Positions 1 through 14,300 of a stretch of 38,594 nt of DNA are shown piece after piece; within the stretch, counting starts at the first letter, position 1, and each line of letters starts with the position of its first letter. The notes under the pieces were generated by a model. The model did no database searches and had not been told where the DNA came from. It was given only the letters and a program-made list of their open reading frames with translations. Origin of the DNA: Zygnema cylindricum (Eukaryota > Streptophyta > Zygnematophyceae > Zygnematales > Zygnemataceae); contig JBBHKE010000792.1 of the NCBI GenBank assembly GCA_037447655.1, forward strand, positions 1-38,594, given 5' to 3'. The position numbers and the translations under genes were made by a program.

Positions 1-37
<37 letters not shown>

Positions 38-438
38 AATATTTTTTTTAAGAGGTTTTTTTTTTTTTTTTTGTATAGTTTTAGGCTTTTCATGCGGTTT
101 TTGCAGTGTTGTTTAAATCAAGATCTCGACGTTTTCCTCAATTTCGGTTTAAAAAACTTGTTCAAATTGGTAGTTTTTTGCTTTTTTTTATTGTGGGAAG
201 GAGGGCTTTGATTGCACTCTTCTTTGAAGAAAAAAAGTCAAGAAAAAAATCGTATTAAGTTACTCATAATGTTTTTGGGAAAGTTAGAGAAGTATACAAT
301 CCTTTCTCTTACAATTTATTATTTTGTGCTTTGAGCTATAAAACCCTAAAATACCCCAAATAACCTTTTAATCCCAAGTATACCACCATAATGTTTTTAA
401 AATGTTTATCCTTTTTTTTTTTTTTTTTGGTTTCGCAG
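1..438 (+). other. 3' part of an MDN1 intron
   Basis: Window opens with a 30-base T run and an AT-rich stretch with no supported coding. It ends in a T tract and TTTCGCAG before exon 1 of this window. The 5' end of the intron lies upstream. A degenerate run of CCCTAAAA-like words sits at about 338-375. Confidence 0.75.
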
Positions 439-649
439 GTCTATATAGAACCTCTTTTAGCTAGTGACCTTCTCTATATTTCTCGAGCTTTATTCCCGAC
501 TATTCCAGAACTATTACTCGAAAAAATGATTGCTTTCAATGAAAGAATACGGTACGATACTATGGTGGCTCGATTATACGGTCATTCTGGTGCCCCTTGG
601 GAGTTTAATTTGCGAGATATTCTTCGTTGGTGTGAATTAATTTCCCCGG
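439..649 (+). CDS. MDN1: MDN1 exon 1 of window: AAA5 lid
   Basis: Starts after TTTCGCAG in phase 0 and ends CCG+G before GTAAGAG (phase 1). It reads VYIEPLLASDLLYISRALFP at the start and GAPWEFNLRDILRWCELI near the end. The PWEFNLRD-RWC block is the conserved small-domain segment of midasin AAA5. The ATG at 391 is upstream intron sequence, not a start. Confidence 0.93.
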
Positions 650-3600
650 GTAAGAGTTTTCTTTGAAATTAGTTTAAAAAAAATAAAAGAAAGAAAAAAA
701 AGAAAGAAAGGTTTTGCGGAAAAAAAGCCTGAGTATGCCTTTCAAAGCCGTAAAAGACCTTCAAATTTTTTTCTGTCTAAGTGTTGCGACGTTTCCCACG
801 AGAAGAAATACGGAAGAAGACCTGGGAAGAAATTGTGGTCCATGGAAAATTGTGTATGGAAGGGGAGGGACTGATTGGAGCTCGTTTTCAAAAAAAAACT
901 GCTCTTCATTCGTTCATGTTCTTCTCAACTAAATTATTTGTTGTTTACTTATTTATTTGTGTATTCCAACAAAGCTGCATATTTAAACTTCTTTGGTCTA
1001 TACTAATTTTGGAGGATGATGAAGCGTTGGCGATTTTTTTATTTCAGACTTTACCTGGTTTGAAAGTTTTTATATATATATATATATATACTTTTTGCTT
1101 TTTCTTCTTGCTTGGCAATATATCCACTCAGGAAAATTTGGTTTCTGTATTATCTGTGTTTCAAGAATCTTGACAGGTTTTCTGACTATTATAATTTTTT
1201 ATTTTATTCCTGGGAATTGCAGCGACTCAGAAAAATAATAATCCGAGTGAAATTTTGAATGTTTCCGAGCACCCGGGAAAATACCTCGACCTCGTATACC
1301 TTCAACGGATGAGAACACCGGAGGACAGACGGAAAGTAGTATCTCTTTTTACGGAAGTTTTCGGTAAACCACCTCATTTAAATCTCCGACCTTCGATTTT
1401 CCTAACTCCGGAAGCTTTACAAGTCGGTTCTGCCCATATTCTCCGACAAAAATGGATGGATTGGTCAGAATCAGAAGGGATTCAAGGAGGTGTGGAGTTT
1501 CTCCGGGGACTATCAAATGTTTTGGAAAATACTATTCATTGTCTTGAAAGAGGGTGGATGTGTATTCTTACTGGTCCTCCGGGATGTGGGAAAAATTCAG
1601 TTATACGGTTATTAGCTCAAATTACAGGGAATCGTTTGCATGAATATACTCTTACAAGTGCAACAGATACTACGGAATTACTCGGTTGTTTTGAACAGCA
1701 CGATCCTTTTCGTCATTTAAGAGAGGTAGAGGATCTTGTAGAGGAAGCCATGGATGAAATTTGTTGTTTACTGCTTGCAAATAATGATGGTGGTGATTCA
1801 AACCCCAACTGCACAGAAACAGACAGAGAACAGGTAAAAGAAGCAGAAAATGACCAAGGAAAGGACATTGAGGAGGGTTGTAAAATGGAGATAGATGTTC
1901 CTGAAGGATCTTCTTTTTCCGAATCGACATCTCCTTCAACGAGAGTGAGAGCAGTAAAAAGTTTGCAAGCCAGTTGGTCTGCTTATAAGAATTGCAGACG
2001 GTTAAAACAAGGGAAAGTCAGAAACAAAGGAGATTTTCTCAACTCGACTGACAAAAACGACACAATTGATCCTTCTTCTATGGATTTTTTGTTTCAGACT
2101 GTGAAACATTTAAAGGGAGCTTGGAAGTTAGTTGGAAGCCCGGAATTGGCAACTCATCTGTTACCAAGTTATTTGGAAACTGAATTGGGGAAAGTAAGAG
2201 AGAATATAGAGGGAGGAGGACAGGTTGCCGGACATTTTGAGTGGGTGGATGGGGCTTTGCTTTCAGCTCTTGAGAGAGGAGAATGGGTTGTCCTCGACAA
2301 TGCCAATTTTTGCAATCCTACTGTAAGTCTTGCCTTCTTTATTATTCTCAACAGGTTCTGAGATTTGTTCATGTTAGCAGGAACAGAGAGAGGAAAGGGA
2401 AGAGAGAGGACAGGGAGAGAAAAGGAGCTTGTCATGTTAGTATCCTCTTCGTTATCTGTAGTTGTTTATGAACATCAACATGTTGCTTGCCATCGGGTAA
2501 GAGTTGTCACTTTCGCTCAACAACGTCATTAACGAAAAATGAGTTTTCTTTCTTGTGGTGGATCGCAGGTTTTGGACAGACTCAACCCTTTACTTGAACC
2601 GGGAGGTACCATCATGGTGAATGAGAGAGGATTGGTCGACGGAGAAGCCATGGTCGTTAAAGCTCATCCGAACTTTCGTCTTTTCCTGACTCTCGATCCT
2701 CGCTATGGAGATGTATCTCGGGCAATGCGAAATCGTGGAACAGAAATTTTCCTCTTACCACCCGATTGGCGAGATTCTCCTTCATCTCAAACTATCAAAG
2801 AGGAAAATCAAAGTGAAAGTATCTCAACAGAGACGACTCACATTTCTGCAGAGTTTTTTTCGAAATCAATGATACTTCCTGATATTATTTTTGACGAAAA
2901 CCGCTCAGGACTTCAAGATTCCCACACACTAATTAGACTCGCAGGAATTCCGGGAAACGGTCTTATAGAAATAATTACATCAGCGAACGAAGAACTCCGA
3001 TTGAAAATATCGCAAGGCGGGTCGATGTTTTTGTCTCTCCGACTTTTGTGTCAATGGGTCAGATTATTATTAGAGCTTCTTCAAAGAGGATTTACGTTAG
3101 TACCGGCAATTTTATCCAGTTGGGAACAGACTTATGTTCGGCGAATGGACTCGTCAGAAGATAAAATTTTAGCGAAGAGAATTATTGACAATAAGGTAGT
3201 GGGTTTAAAGGATTTGAGTGAATTGACAGGTGGTTGGCCAGGGTTTTCTGTTCCTTCTGGATTTCCTTCTCCTCTGAAGCTAATTGGTTACAGGAAAGCT
3301 TCAGAGACAGGCATGGTTTTGAGAGATGCTAGTTATGTCAGTTTGTTGATTTCTCAAATGGTGTCGGCTGAATTAAATGACAAATTTATTAGCGTGGAAG
3401 GAGTAATGGGAAACAGACAGGTGGCGACTTTAGAGTGGTTGCAGAAAAAACAACGTTTTTTTGCTTTTTTTCCTCCACATCTTTTAGCTGTATATCTCGC
3501 TTTACCTTCTTCGCAGTCCAATGTAATCCTCTCTTCTAAAAAACGATTCCCTTTTCAACAATGGAGACTAAAACTTAAGTATGGATTATGGAGATTTTTT

Positions 3601-5348
3601 GAGGGTGCACGTCCAGCAGATATAGAACTCAGACTGCTTTTCCTGAAACATTTAATATCCATTTTGGGAGGGGAAGTGAGTGAGACAAGCAATAATTTAC
3701 AAATTTTAGCTCAGGCTTTTGATGCTGAGTCTAACCATGTAATTAGAGAGGCAGTTGTTTCCTCAAGGGCAAATTTTCTTCGCCTCTTACCAATTTCTTC
3801 ACACAAGAAAGCCCTCCAGCCATTGGATCTTTACAATAGTCAATATGTGAAGGGTAAAATAAGCCCATTTGTTAGAGAAACCGAAGGAGATAATAGCATT
3901 GGAGCGGAGAAAATGTTGGCTTTTTCTGATCAGGATCAATCACTAATAAAGGTGAGGGAAATCTGGAGGCAAGTAAAAGTTCTTTCAAAACGTTCAGAAT
4001 TAGTGAGGACTTTGATGTTTCAGTGGAAAGTAGAAGAGACTTATGAAACTCGGATCGATCGAGGTCAAGAAAACCATAAAACTACTGCTTTTGGACAGTC
4101 ATTTTGGCATTATACTAGGCCTCGTAAAAGAAACCAGGGGGAGTTGTCACATCGATGTGTAGTACACATTTACCCTCTATTCATCAGTTTGCGTCGATTG
4201 GAAACGACATTTTTGAGCGTTTTTCATACAGAATTTGACTCCCGACTCGAGGAGTTTTTCGAATGGCATGTCGCCATGTGGCGATTAGTCCTGACACCAA
4301 ATCTGGACTTTGAGGAATTGATGTTCACCTGGAGAGGTCTCAAAAAGGCAGTAAGAAACCTTGTTGAAATGCAGGAAGAAGAGGTTGTTGGGTCGAATGA
4401 AGTGTCTAAAAGTATCGTACTTGTAAACTTTTTAAAGGATGCTCTTGGAACCCAAATTGAGAATGTAAACCAGGTTCAACAGCAGTTGGACGAATCGTTA
4501 GGTTTGTTACAAGGTGGAATTTCAAAGCCTTTATTGTGGCAAAAAAATGGTCATCCTCGAATTCCTCCCACACTTGAATTGGTTATGGAAGAGTTTCGAG
4601 TGCTTAGTGTGAGCCAGAAGATGCGTTTACGTCTTAACGAAGGTACGAAAATTGTCTAATTTGCATATGAAATATACAATTTTGACTGAGTGCAATGTTT
4701 TCAATTTCGGTTTCCGTGTTTTTTTTTTTTGTCTTTTTTTTCTTCGTTGTTATAAGTATATGCCATGTATTGGTTTAGCTTAGACCTTAAAATATCCATC
4801 AACTGCTATTACTTAATTCTAACGCTGTTTAACAAGTATTGTCTATTAAAGGTGAAGCCATTGTAGCAAATAGAGTGGAGAGAATGGAACAGACAGAATG
4901 CTCTGTTTGATTAAATGATTAAAAACCGATACAAAACAAAAGGAAAAGACAAGCTAAATAGAGAAAATATCTCGAGGGTATCCTCTCGAGAACTAAAACG
5001 TACTTTCCTATTCTGAAAGAGGCAATCGACCTTTCGGCCAAGAGCCAAGGTCAAGATTTTTAAACAGATCTTGACCCGAATCTTATCACGTAAAAAACAC
5101 ATTGGCTGTAAAACACAGAAAGACTGAAATACTGAAATTCTAGATACTAGGACAGACTGCACAGACTGCAGAATTCTGAATAGCGAAATTCTAGATGACA
5201 GAATTCAGAATTTCGCTATTTAAAAACATTGAACAGAAACATGAACTTCTATGAAAGACTACTCTTCTAACATTGTCTATGTTATTTGTGCTGGTAACAA
5301 ATCTATTTCCCTATCCCTCCAAAACCGATGCTTTATTTGGAACTGCAT

Positions 5349-5380
<32 letters not shown>

Positions 5381-8300
5381 CTGCCACTGCTGTTGTGAAG
5401 GTAATGCTTGAAACCCTTGTGAAATTTTAGAAGACGATGCAGTTAAAAAGCTCGTTGATGTGGTAAAAAAACATGAAAAATACTTTGACCATGCGTATAG
5501 GCACTTTTTTTTTTATACAATTCAACCCGTGTCAACATTTTTTTGCGTTTTCAAAAACTTTTGTAAAGAATAAATAATCAAATCAAACCATTCTTTCTTG
5601 ATCATGCTGTTTTATAGCGAACTATTTAATGGTAACACAACATTCAACTTTTATAATTTGAGTTTTTTGCTTTTCCAGGAGAAGGCCTCTCAAGTGTTGA
5701 CAAATGGGTCTTTTGTGCGGATAAAGTCACTAGAAAACTTGTAGTCGATGGGTTATGTATCATTCGATCGGCTTCTTTTCACGAAAATAGGTTAAGACAA
5801 ATGTCTCTCTCTTCAAAGGAATCTCGTGAGAAACCGCTTCAACTTGGCAATATTGCACAGGTACTTTTAACCTTATTTATTTAAAACGGAAAATCAAGTA
5901 TAAGTGTGGTTCTTATGTGGTTTAGTATGAGTGTTGTTTATTGGTTCTGTGATGTAAGTAACAGGGATTGTATGATAATTAAAAAAGATCATCCTTACTT
6001 TCCAGTTTTGTTAAAAAGTCGCGGAAAATTCTCTTGTTTGTTAAATTCTTGAGCAACGATGTCGTAAAATCTCAAAGGGGGAAAGGGGTGGAGTTGGAAA
6101 GAGATACAAGGTGAAAGAGACTGATGGAGGGAGATATAGGAAAACAGAGGGAGTCAAAGGGGGCGAAGGGAAAGACACAGGGAGAAAGGGATAAGGGGGA
6201 GAGGGACAGAGGGGGAAAGGGACGAAAGGGAAAAGGGAAGTGGGAGAGGGAGAGGGAGAGGAGGAGACAGAGGGAAGCCTGCGTGGTTGAAAGAAAGGCA
6301 ACAATTTCACACTCTCTTCTCTTTTTTTCTGTGTTCAACAGCTTTTAGAGACCACCATGGAAGCTTCCTGCCAGACTCTTAGTACCGAAAATTCCTTTAA
6401 CCTCATCCCTCTCCTTTCCCGGACTCAACAATTTGACGGTTCCTCTCGCTCTCACTCATTATCAAACCAAATACTCCCTCCTTCCGGAGGTAGTTTACGA
6501 TTTCCCACTTTTTTACTGCGGTGGGAGATCGCTCGTTCTATGTGGTTACAATTGTTACCTCTTTTCGACCATAGAAGTTTATTACGAGACATGGAGATTT
6601 TATGTGAGACTGTTCCCCTCGTTTCCCTCGTACAAGCAAAAGAATTCACAGAGGGAGGTTTTGAAAAGGTCAGTAACTTTTTGAGTGACAGGCTCAATTG
6701 GGTATTCTTCTATGGTATTGGTTTACCAGACGGGTCTTTATAATTCTGTATAATTATTGTAGGGATCACAATAATATTTTTGTAGTTATATTGTTATTAA
6801 TTATACAGTTATAGTTTTATTTAATTTAAATTATTTTATAATTATTCAAGATGTAGTTTGATGGTCCGTATAGAACATGTAAATTGTTGCTATATCGATG
6901 CTGCAATTAACATTCACTATTACTCACTACTATTATATTAGTTGTTAATATAATAATAGATGCTATATTCATAGTAATCGTCACAATGTGTTGCTAACTG
7001 TTGGATATTTGATCGCAAATATTGCAATTGAAAGCAGACACTCTTTAACTTTTTGTCGTAATATTGCAACAAAATTCCACAATTGTGCTTTTCGAATAAC
7101 AGAATTGAAGACAAATATACCTATCAAATTGTGGAAAGGTGTTAAAAACTAGCAAATTGTCAAAAGAAAACTGTGACAATTGAAGCCAACAAACTCTGTC
7201 TATACTCTCTTTTAACAGACGCTTCAAGAATCGTCCATAAGACGCCAGGTGGCGGCTTCTCTGTCATCGTCATCCCGGGCTCCCTCTGACATGGCGCCAC
7301 ATCAGCAACTCATTTTGTTATTGGAGTCGCTCCATATTCAAGGGGCAGGTATAGCAAAAAAAAGAGAGAACTTAGGCAAATTCTCTTTTCAGGATTTCTA
7401 AGAAAGTTATGAGCGGCGTTCAGTGCAAAAAATAAGAAAATTTGCAAGTAATACTTCAAATTCTTACAAGAAGGCATGTATTCCAGTGACATAACGGATG
7501 AAGAATGTTTGAGCACCTTTTGGAGTCTCTGAATGGTCAAGGGGCAGGTATAGCGAAAAGGAGAGGACTTAACACCAATTTTCTTACTTGGTTTTAGGTT
7601 AAAGTTCTCTTTACTATTGGAACACGATTAAACTGACTAATCTTTTTTAGGGGAGTAATAGAAGGAAGCATCTCATTTGCATTTCTCTTAATTTCTTTTG
7701 AACTCTTTTCATTTTGTTCCCTTATTTTTCATTTGGTTCATTCTCGTTTCGTTTTAAACCCTTTTTTTTTGTCCAGGTAATGAGATTGACGTTCTGGTGC
7801 CAAAAAAACTTTAAAACAAGCATCTCATTTCTCTGGGTTTCTTATAATTTTTTTCCAATTTTTTCCCTTTTCCTTGTCTCATGTGATTCCTTTTCATTTT
7901 TTTCTTTTCGTGAAGTTGATGAGATCGTGGAAGTTCTTCCGAGTGTGGTGTGTGACATTTGTCACAGCTGGCAATCAGCTCTCTGGAATAATTCCTTAAC
8001 TCCCTATCCTCACAATTTGGACGATAGAGTTTCTGGAAGAAAACTCGAGGACAAAGAGGTAAGTTTGTTCTTCACTTAAAATAACCCGTGAAAAAGAAGT
8101 GGGTTAGTTATTCAGTGTTTTGTACTTATAAAAAAGATGTTGGTAATTTGAAATAACTTGGGAAAAAAGATGGGAGTCGGTTGCTATCTAGGAAGAAAGG
8201 ATGTAAGCTTTCTATTCACTGGAAATAACTTGGAAAAAAAGGTCTGCATTAATATACCGTATTGTCTACCCCTTGAACTGGAGATAATTGGGGTAAGCTG

Positions 8301-11300
8301 AGTTCTAATGAGTTCATTAATGGTGGTGCACAAAAGTAAAAAAATAAAAAAATTACGCCACCTTTGATTTTGATTGGCCAAAAATATCACATTTCTTTTA
8401 ACGAATGACCGAATGGACAGATTGGCTTTTTTCCTATTGCTATTCACACTGTCGGTGACAAAAAGTTCAATCTCTGACGAATCGAAATTAATGATTGAAC
8501 CAAGTTCGAGCCAGGGGGTGGACATTAAGGTATTTAAAGTGTCAGTTCTTTAGATCTGCAGCCGGATTGTAGATTTATTTTGCACAATGTGTTTCTTTTT
8601 TGGCCTGTGAAGGTCATGTTGCTTATAAACCTACAAGAACAATACAACCAGATCAGTTAGGCTATCTTCTTTTTTGTTTTTTGTTCTTTCTGTTCTGTTG
8701 CTGATAATTCATTATGCTTTTTTTTTCAGGCATTGTGTAAGCAATGGTGGAAAGTTACGGCCGGGCCTTCCCGACTCTTTCAAGCATCGCAATCTGTCGC
8801 ATCTGTCACATTATTGTACGATAAAATTCTTCCCCTTTTTTTTTTAAAGTACCGTAACAGACCCACAGTTAAAGCGCAGAAAATTTGGGCCATATGGTAC
8901 GCCATATTATATCAAAGTTTCAATCATGTCAAAATTGAAGTAGGAAATGGTCTTATGTCCTTACATGCGGCCGTATTTAGTGTGGTGTCACTGTGTTCCA
9001 CATTATTTCATGAAGTAAGAATTGACTTAAGAGAAACTTAAGGTTTATTCTATTCAACGTAAAACACGAGTTAGGGTGAAAGCCAGCTAATCTGGGGGAA
9101 CTGTACCAACAATAAATAGTGTGTGTTGACAATGATAAATTAGAACTCGGAAGTAAACCACACTACTGGCTGTGGGTTCAGCAATCCATGGTCAAGAGAG
9201 AGTTTGAAGTTAACATTACTGTTTAGATGTACACTAGTATTACGCTTTATAACATTTGACTGTAGAGATGCTCAACTTATTGAATGATTTTGATGTTAGG
9301 ATACGGATTTTGTAACGATCCAAAATTCAAAACATCAAATGAGGTTGTTATTTTTTTTAAATTGTTCATAATATGTAATGCATAATATGTATATAGCATA
9401 TGTGTACCGTTCTATATTCCAATCCGTTGAATGGAAAATGTCGCATGTTTCTTCACATGAGTGCCGGCTATGAATTAAATTTCTCACTTATAGGCTCATT
9501 AAACTATCGGAGTATACTTACATAGTGGATAGTGTATTACGTGAATTAGGCTTCAGGAATTACTCCAACTACTTCTGGATTTTGGGGTAAGAAAATTCAA
9601 TAGATTTGCAGTAATGTTACGCTGTTGACCTTTTAAGCTCATTATTTCTGCGACCAACTGTCTTCTTCCCTGCTTCTATCTTTTTCACTCTTCTCCCTTC
9701 TCTCTTTACTCTTATCCATCTTATCCATCTCATTTAACAGATCTGGATCCCGTTGGGCCATAAAAGATCAACTTCCAAGATTGATGCAACTCCAGCTGGC
9801 GGCTCGTCATTGGTGGAATACTATTTCTTCTATGGCTGGATTTGACAGGTGTCACACAGACCGGATCAATGCGAGCAATTTGTTTTGTCAGGTAGAGAAA
9901 TAATTCTTGCGTGAAATTATCTTTGGCCTTCGTTTACTGGGAGATCCATGAGGCGTTCTTTTGTTTTTCTTTGTTGTATATTTGTATTCAATTAGTGGTT
10001 AAAGATTGGACAGTTTTTGTGGAATAAAGTGAGGTTGCCTTATGGGGACGGAATAGGTAGAGAGGAAACATAAATTAGAATAGGAAAGGTTCGATAAAAT
10101 TGGATAGGAAACATGACAGTCACTTTAAAGGCTGGCAAAACTGTTTCGTTCTCCTTTGTAGTATTAAAGCAAAGAACAAAAAATACATCATAGCTATGTT
10201 CCTATCGTAGATTATGTCCTTTCTGTCATTGAACTTTTTCCTTGTCCTTTCTGTTTGTCATAAAACAATTTGGAATAGTGGGAGAAAATAACCTTCCCAA
10301 AGAATCCTCCTTATGTTTATATAATTTTTTTCAATGCAGGCCAGTTTTTCTGAAAGAAAAAATCACACTTCATCTTATTCTTACCATTTTTTTGTTTGAG
10401 GTTTAACTGCTTTTCGTAAATAAGTCACTTGGAGGTCAATGTTCTTACAACTAAGAGGTGACTTGATTATCTCTCATTTGGTTTTTTTTTTGTCAAATTC
10501 TTTAATTCCCGTGGAACGTAAAAAAGTTAGGAATAAATATTAGGATTTTTTTTCCTGTGGTTTTCCAGATCATTCTATCGTTTAAAAGCACTCTTCCAGA
10601 AGCTGATGGAGAAAGGTTACAAAGAGAGCTTCATTCTCTTCATGAAGTTGTCACAAAGGTGTTATCTCTATTCACTTTTCTTCTGCCCTTACGACCAGCT
10701 TTTATGTTGTAATAGAGACAATATTTCTTCAAACAAACAATTTTATCTTTTAGTGTTTATTTTCTCGTCAATCGATGCTACAGCGAGAATAGATGAAGTG
10801 ACACAATCAGTATGGATTTTGTTGGTTATATCTCAATATATGTTATTATGTTGAGCCCACTATTTAAGATTTACTATTTCAGGTCTTCTATTTCGGATTT
10901 AATTTGATCCTTGTATTTACTATTTTTTTTGGGTCTTCTTCTTGGATTTTACTATTTTTGGTCAACAACATTAGATCTACTACTTTCGGTCTACTCCTTT
11001 GGATTTGCGATTTTTGGTCTTGGTTGGAGTCATAAGTTTGGGAGTCACTTTCTGATAAGTGTATCTTTTTTTTTGGTATATTTGTCTTTCTTTCGAGTTG
11101 TGTGCTTTTTGTAGTCGTGCTTCTCCCCTCTTTCTTGGGTCTTTTTTCTATTATTTTTTTTGTACCCTTTTTTGTTATTTTGTGGGCAAAACTCATACAT
11201 TAGACATTGTAAAACTTTTTTGTTGCAGGAAATCTTGGGACGAGTAGAAATGTCTGACCTCGTGAAGATCCTGAATCTCTCGAATGATCGTCGATTTCTT

Positions 11301-14300
11301 TCATTTTTGAATCCTTTAGTTATTCCCTGCATGGAAGCTCTCTACAACAAGCCAAAAAAAACATGTGAAAGTATGGCCTCGGTTCTTTTTTCTTTCTCTT
11401 TCTATTTTTTTTTTCTTTCAAAAGTACCGCCCTTTTTTCTTTTTGGGACAGAATAAAGTACGACAATCGTCTTCTCTGTGTGCAATAAGTCGTTAAAAAT
11501 ATGTGTATGTCGCTCTAATGTTAGTTGGTAATTCATAAAACTTTTGATGTTACTTGACTTTTTCACGATTGCGTATGCAGCAGAATACATAGTGCTTGTT
11601 GTTGTATAACAATTACTTTTTGTCAAATTTTATGCTAAATTTTTTGTATGATCTCATTTATTTTTAGTCCGTTTTATAACCGACAGGAGGATCTGTTTTT
11701 ACGTGCATTCATCACAAGCCTGGGATACATATTCTCCATTACTTGTCTCTTACTTTTTATTATCTTTTATTTCATTTATTTATTTATTGTTTTTGTATTT
11801 AATGTTTTTGTTACAGAATCATTTGATGAATGGGACGACCTGAGAATGCGAGGAAAAGCGTGGTTCTTTGTGGGAGCTCTCCGTTTACATCTTATTTTGC
11901 CTTCAGATGGTTGTGATCCCGCAAATAAATATAGTCAAAAAAGATCACATTTGCAAAGACGATTAGACGATATCGAGACAGAGATTCAGGTGAGTTATTT
12001 GACGCTATTTTTTTGTTTCTCTGGTATATTGCTATAATTTTTACTAGAATTTAATGTAAGTAAAAAAATGGTCTGATTTTTTTTTGTTGGAACTACGGTG
12101 TCTTCATTCTTTTTTTTGTATATTGCAAATTAAATAGAACAAGGTCAGGAAATGAATTTGTGAGTATATGAATGGAGGTTCAAGATTATCTTGCGTTGAT
12201 CTGTCACTTGAAAAATAAAAATGTTCTTGTTAAAAAATGTTCTTATGTATTGTAGAGCTCAGACTATCTTGTTCTCGTTCTCTATTGAAAATTGTATCCA
12301 ATAGTTTGAGTCAAGATCTGTTTAATTAGGTTTTTGTTAAGATTCTTATTAGCTATTTCATTTCCTTGAAGCTGTGAATCTTGCTCAGAAGATAATTTGG
12401 TTTTTCCCTTTTTTTTTTTTTTCAGGCAAGAAAAGAGGCTGAGGTTCTCCTTACTGGAGCCATTACGACAGAAAAAATTGAAAGTCTTATTTCCCACTCA
12501 ACAGAACTGAACGTGGAAATTCAACGACTTTCTGCCAAGGTAAGCTGTAATATATTCGTCTAAAACAAAGTTAAGATTTTATGGAAACAATCCCCCCAAA
12601 GAAGGTTTACTTTCCTGGTATGTAAAATCTTCATCATTTCTCACCTAAATTATGTATCGCTGAATTTGTTTTGAGAGCTTTAGATTGTTGATGATCATAA
12701 TTGGGAGCAAATCCTGAAAAAGATTTTGAAAATTTGTTTGAGAAAAAGACTGAAATAGCCTTTACCAAAAAGAAACACAAAGTACTCACATTCTGCATTC
12801 ACTCACTAGCCTCCCCTCTACAAAAAGGAAATATCACTTAGCCTTGATTTTCTTTAATGTCGGGCAATGTGTTACATTAAAACCAAATATGATTTGTTCT
12901 TTTACAAAAAGCCGAAATTTCTATCGGAATAAGATACTCGAAAGTCAAATTAAAAACTTATTTTTCTTGTTTTCAGGTTATCCCAAGGCCTTCTCCTCCG
13001 CAATTCACCGTTTTCTATCAAGAAGTTTCGTCTTTTCTCGCAAAATCTGCGAGTCTCCAGCGGATTTTCACCCTTTTAACCACATTGGAAATCGGTACGG
13101 AGGAAGCTTCCAGGAACCGTCTCTATCAGATTGAGCAAGAAGTTTCCACTTGGCAAAGTACGGCTCTCAGTTTCATCCAACGGCTCTCTGAACGATTTCC
13201 GTTATATCGTGATGTCGTTCAACCAGTTCAGTTGGCAGTTTATGAATTGGTTTACGGAGCCTCGATGTTGCTGATGTGGCGATTAGGGACTGGTCAAAGG
13301 AGAAGACAGGAAATTATTACGGTAAGTTGAGCTTTTTTTGTATATCTGGTTGTGAATAATTGGAATTTGTATCTCTTTTAGACTTAAGGACTCAAGTTTT
13401 TTTTTTTTGGTAAATGGATAGCTGTTAATCTTAACTTGCTGTAAAGTCACCGATATTAAAAGAGTTGTAAATCTTAAGTTTCTGTTAACTAAAGTTACCC
13501 GTATTGTAGAATCTGTATTCAAGTGGTCTGCATTTTTAATTAGTGTTACTGACGTGAATTTTTGTTCCAAGGTAAAAAAACACAAAACACGAGAACTATT
13601 CAATATGGAGAGAGAGAGGGAGAGAGATAGATGGAGGGAGAAAAGAGAGAAAGAGATTTCTGGCTGGGAGAGAGAGACATGGTGTGAGAGAGAAAGGGGA
13701 AGAAAGGGAGAGAGGGAGAGAGAGAAGACTGAGAGAGAGGGGGGGGGGAGAGGGGGGGGAGGGGGGGGGGGGGGGGGGGGAGGAGGAGGGAGGAGGGAGG
13801 GGGAGGGAGGAGGGGAGGATGGAGTGGATGGGAGGGAGGGATGGGTGATGGGGGAGGTGATGGGAGGATGGAATGACCGGACCAATGGAATGGAAATAAT
13901 CATGGAAGAATGGAACGGAAGATCAGGATGATGGACAACATCGGGATCACAGGACCTGCAGGACCATCGCTCCAGGAAGGAAGAAGGAAATCATTGACAC
14001 GAGGAGGACATGAGGGAGAGAGAGAAGGGAGAGGAAGGGAGAGGAGAGAGGGGGGAAAGAGGGAGGAGGTAGGAGGAGGGAGGAGGAACAAAGGGGTCTG
14101 AGAGGGGAAGGGGGAGGGAGGGGGTTTGTGGAGGGTGGGGAGAGCGGAAAGGACAGAGGGGAGCTGCAGAGAAAGGATGGATAGTGGACAATGGAAACGG
14201 AAAAGATAATAATGATGGATGGACCGGATGAATGAAGGGGCCGTTAATCAAACTGGATCTGGAAGGAAGTAAGTCAGAAAGAGGTTTTTTTAAACAGTGT

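Noticed and set aside
714-1173. Open frames in intron 1 (714-932, 781-1173)
   Set aside because: No family similarity, and joining 649 to 1223 gives a good in-frame midasin junction.
5433-5464. Possible 32-base exon reading EDDAVKKLVDV in intron 3
   Set aside because: Its length would change the phase so that exon 4 meets a stop codon.
11668-11760. Possible exon in intron 12 after TTTTTAG
   Set aside because: Exon 12 to 13 joins in frame and fits the family; this frame has no donor with matching phase.
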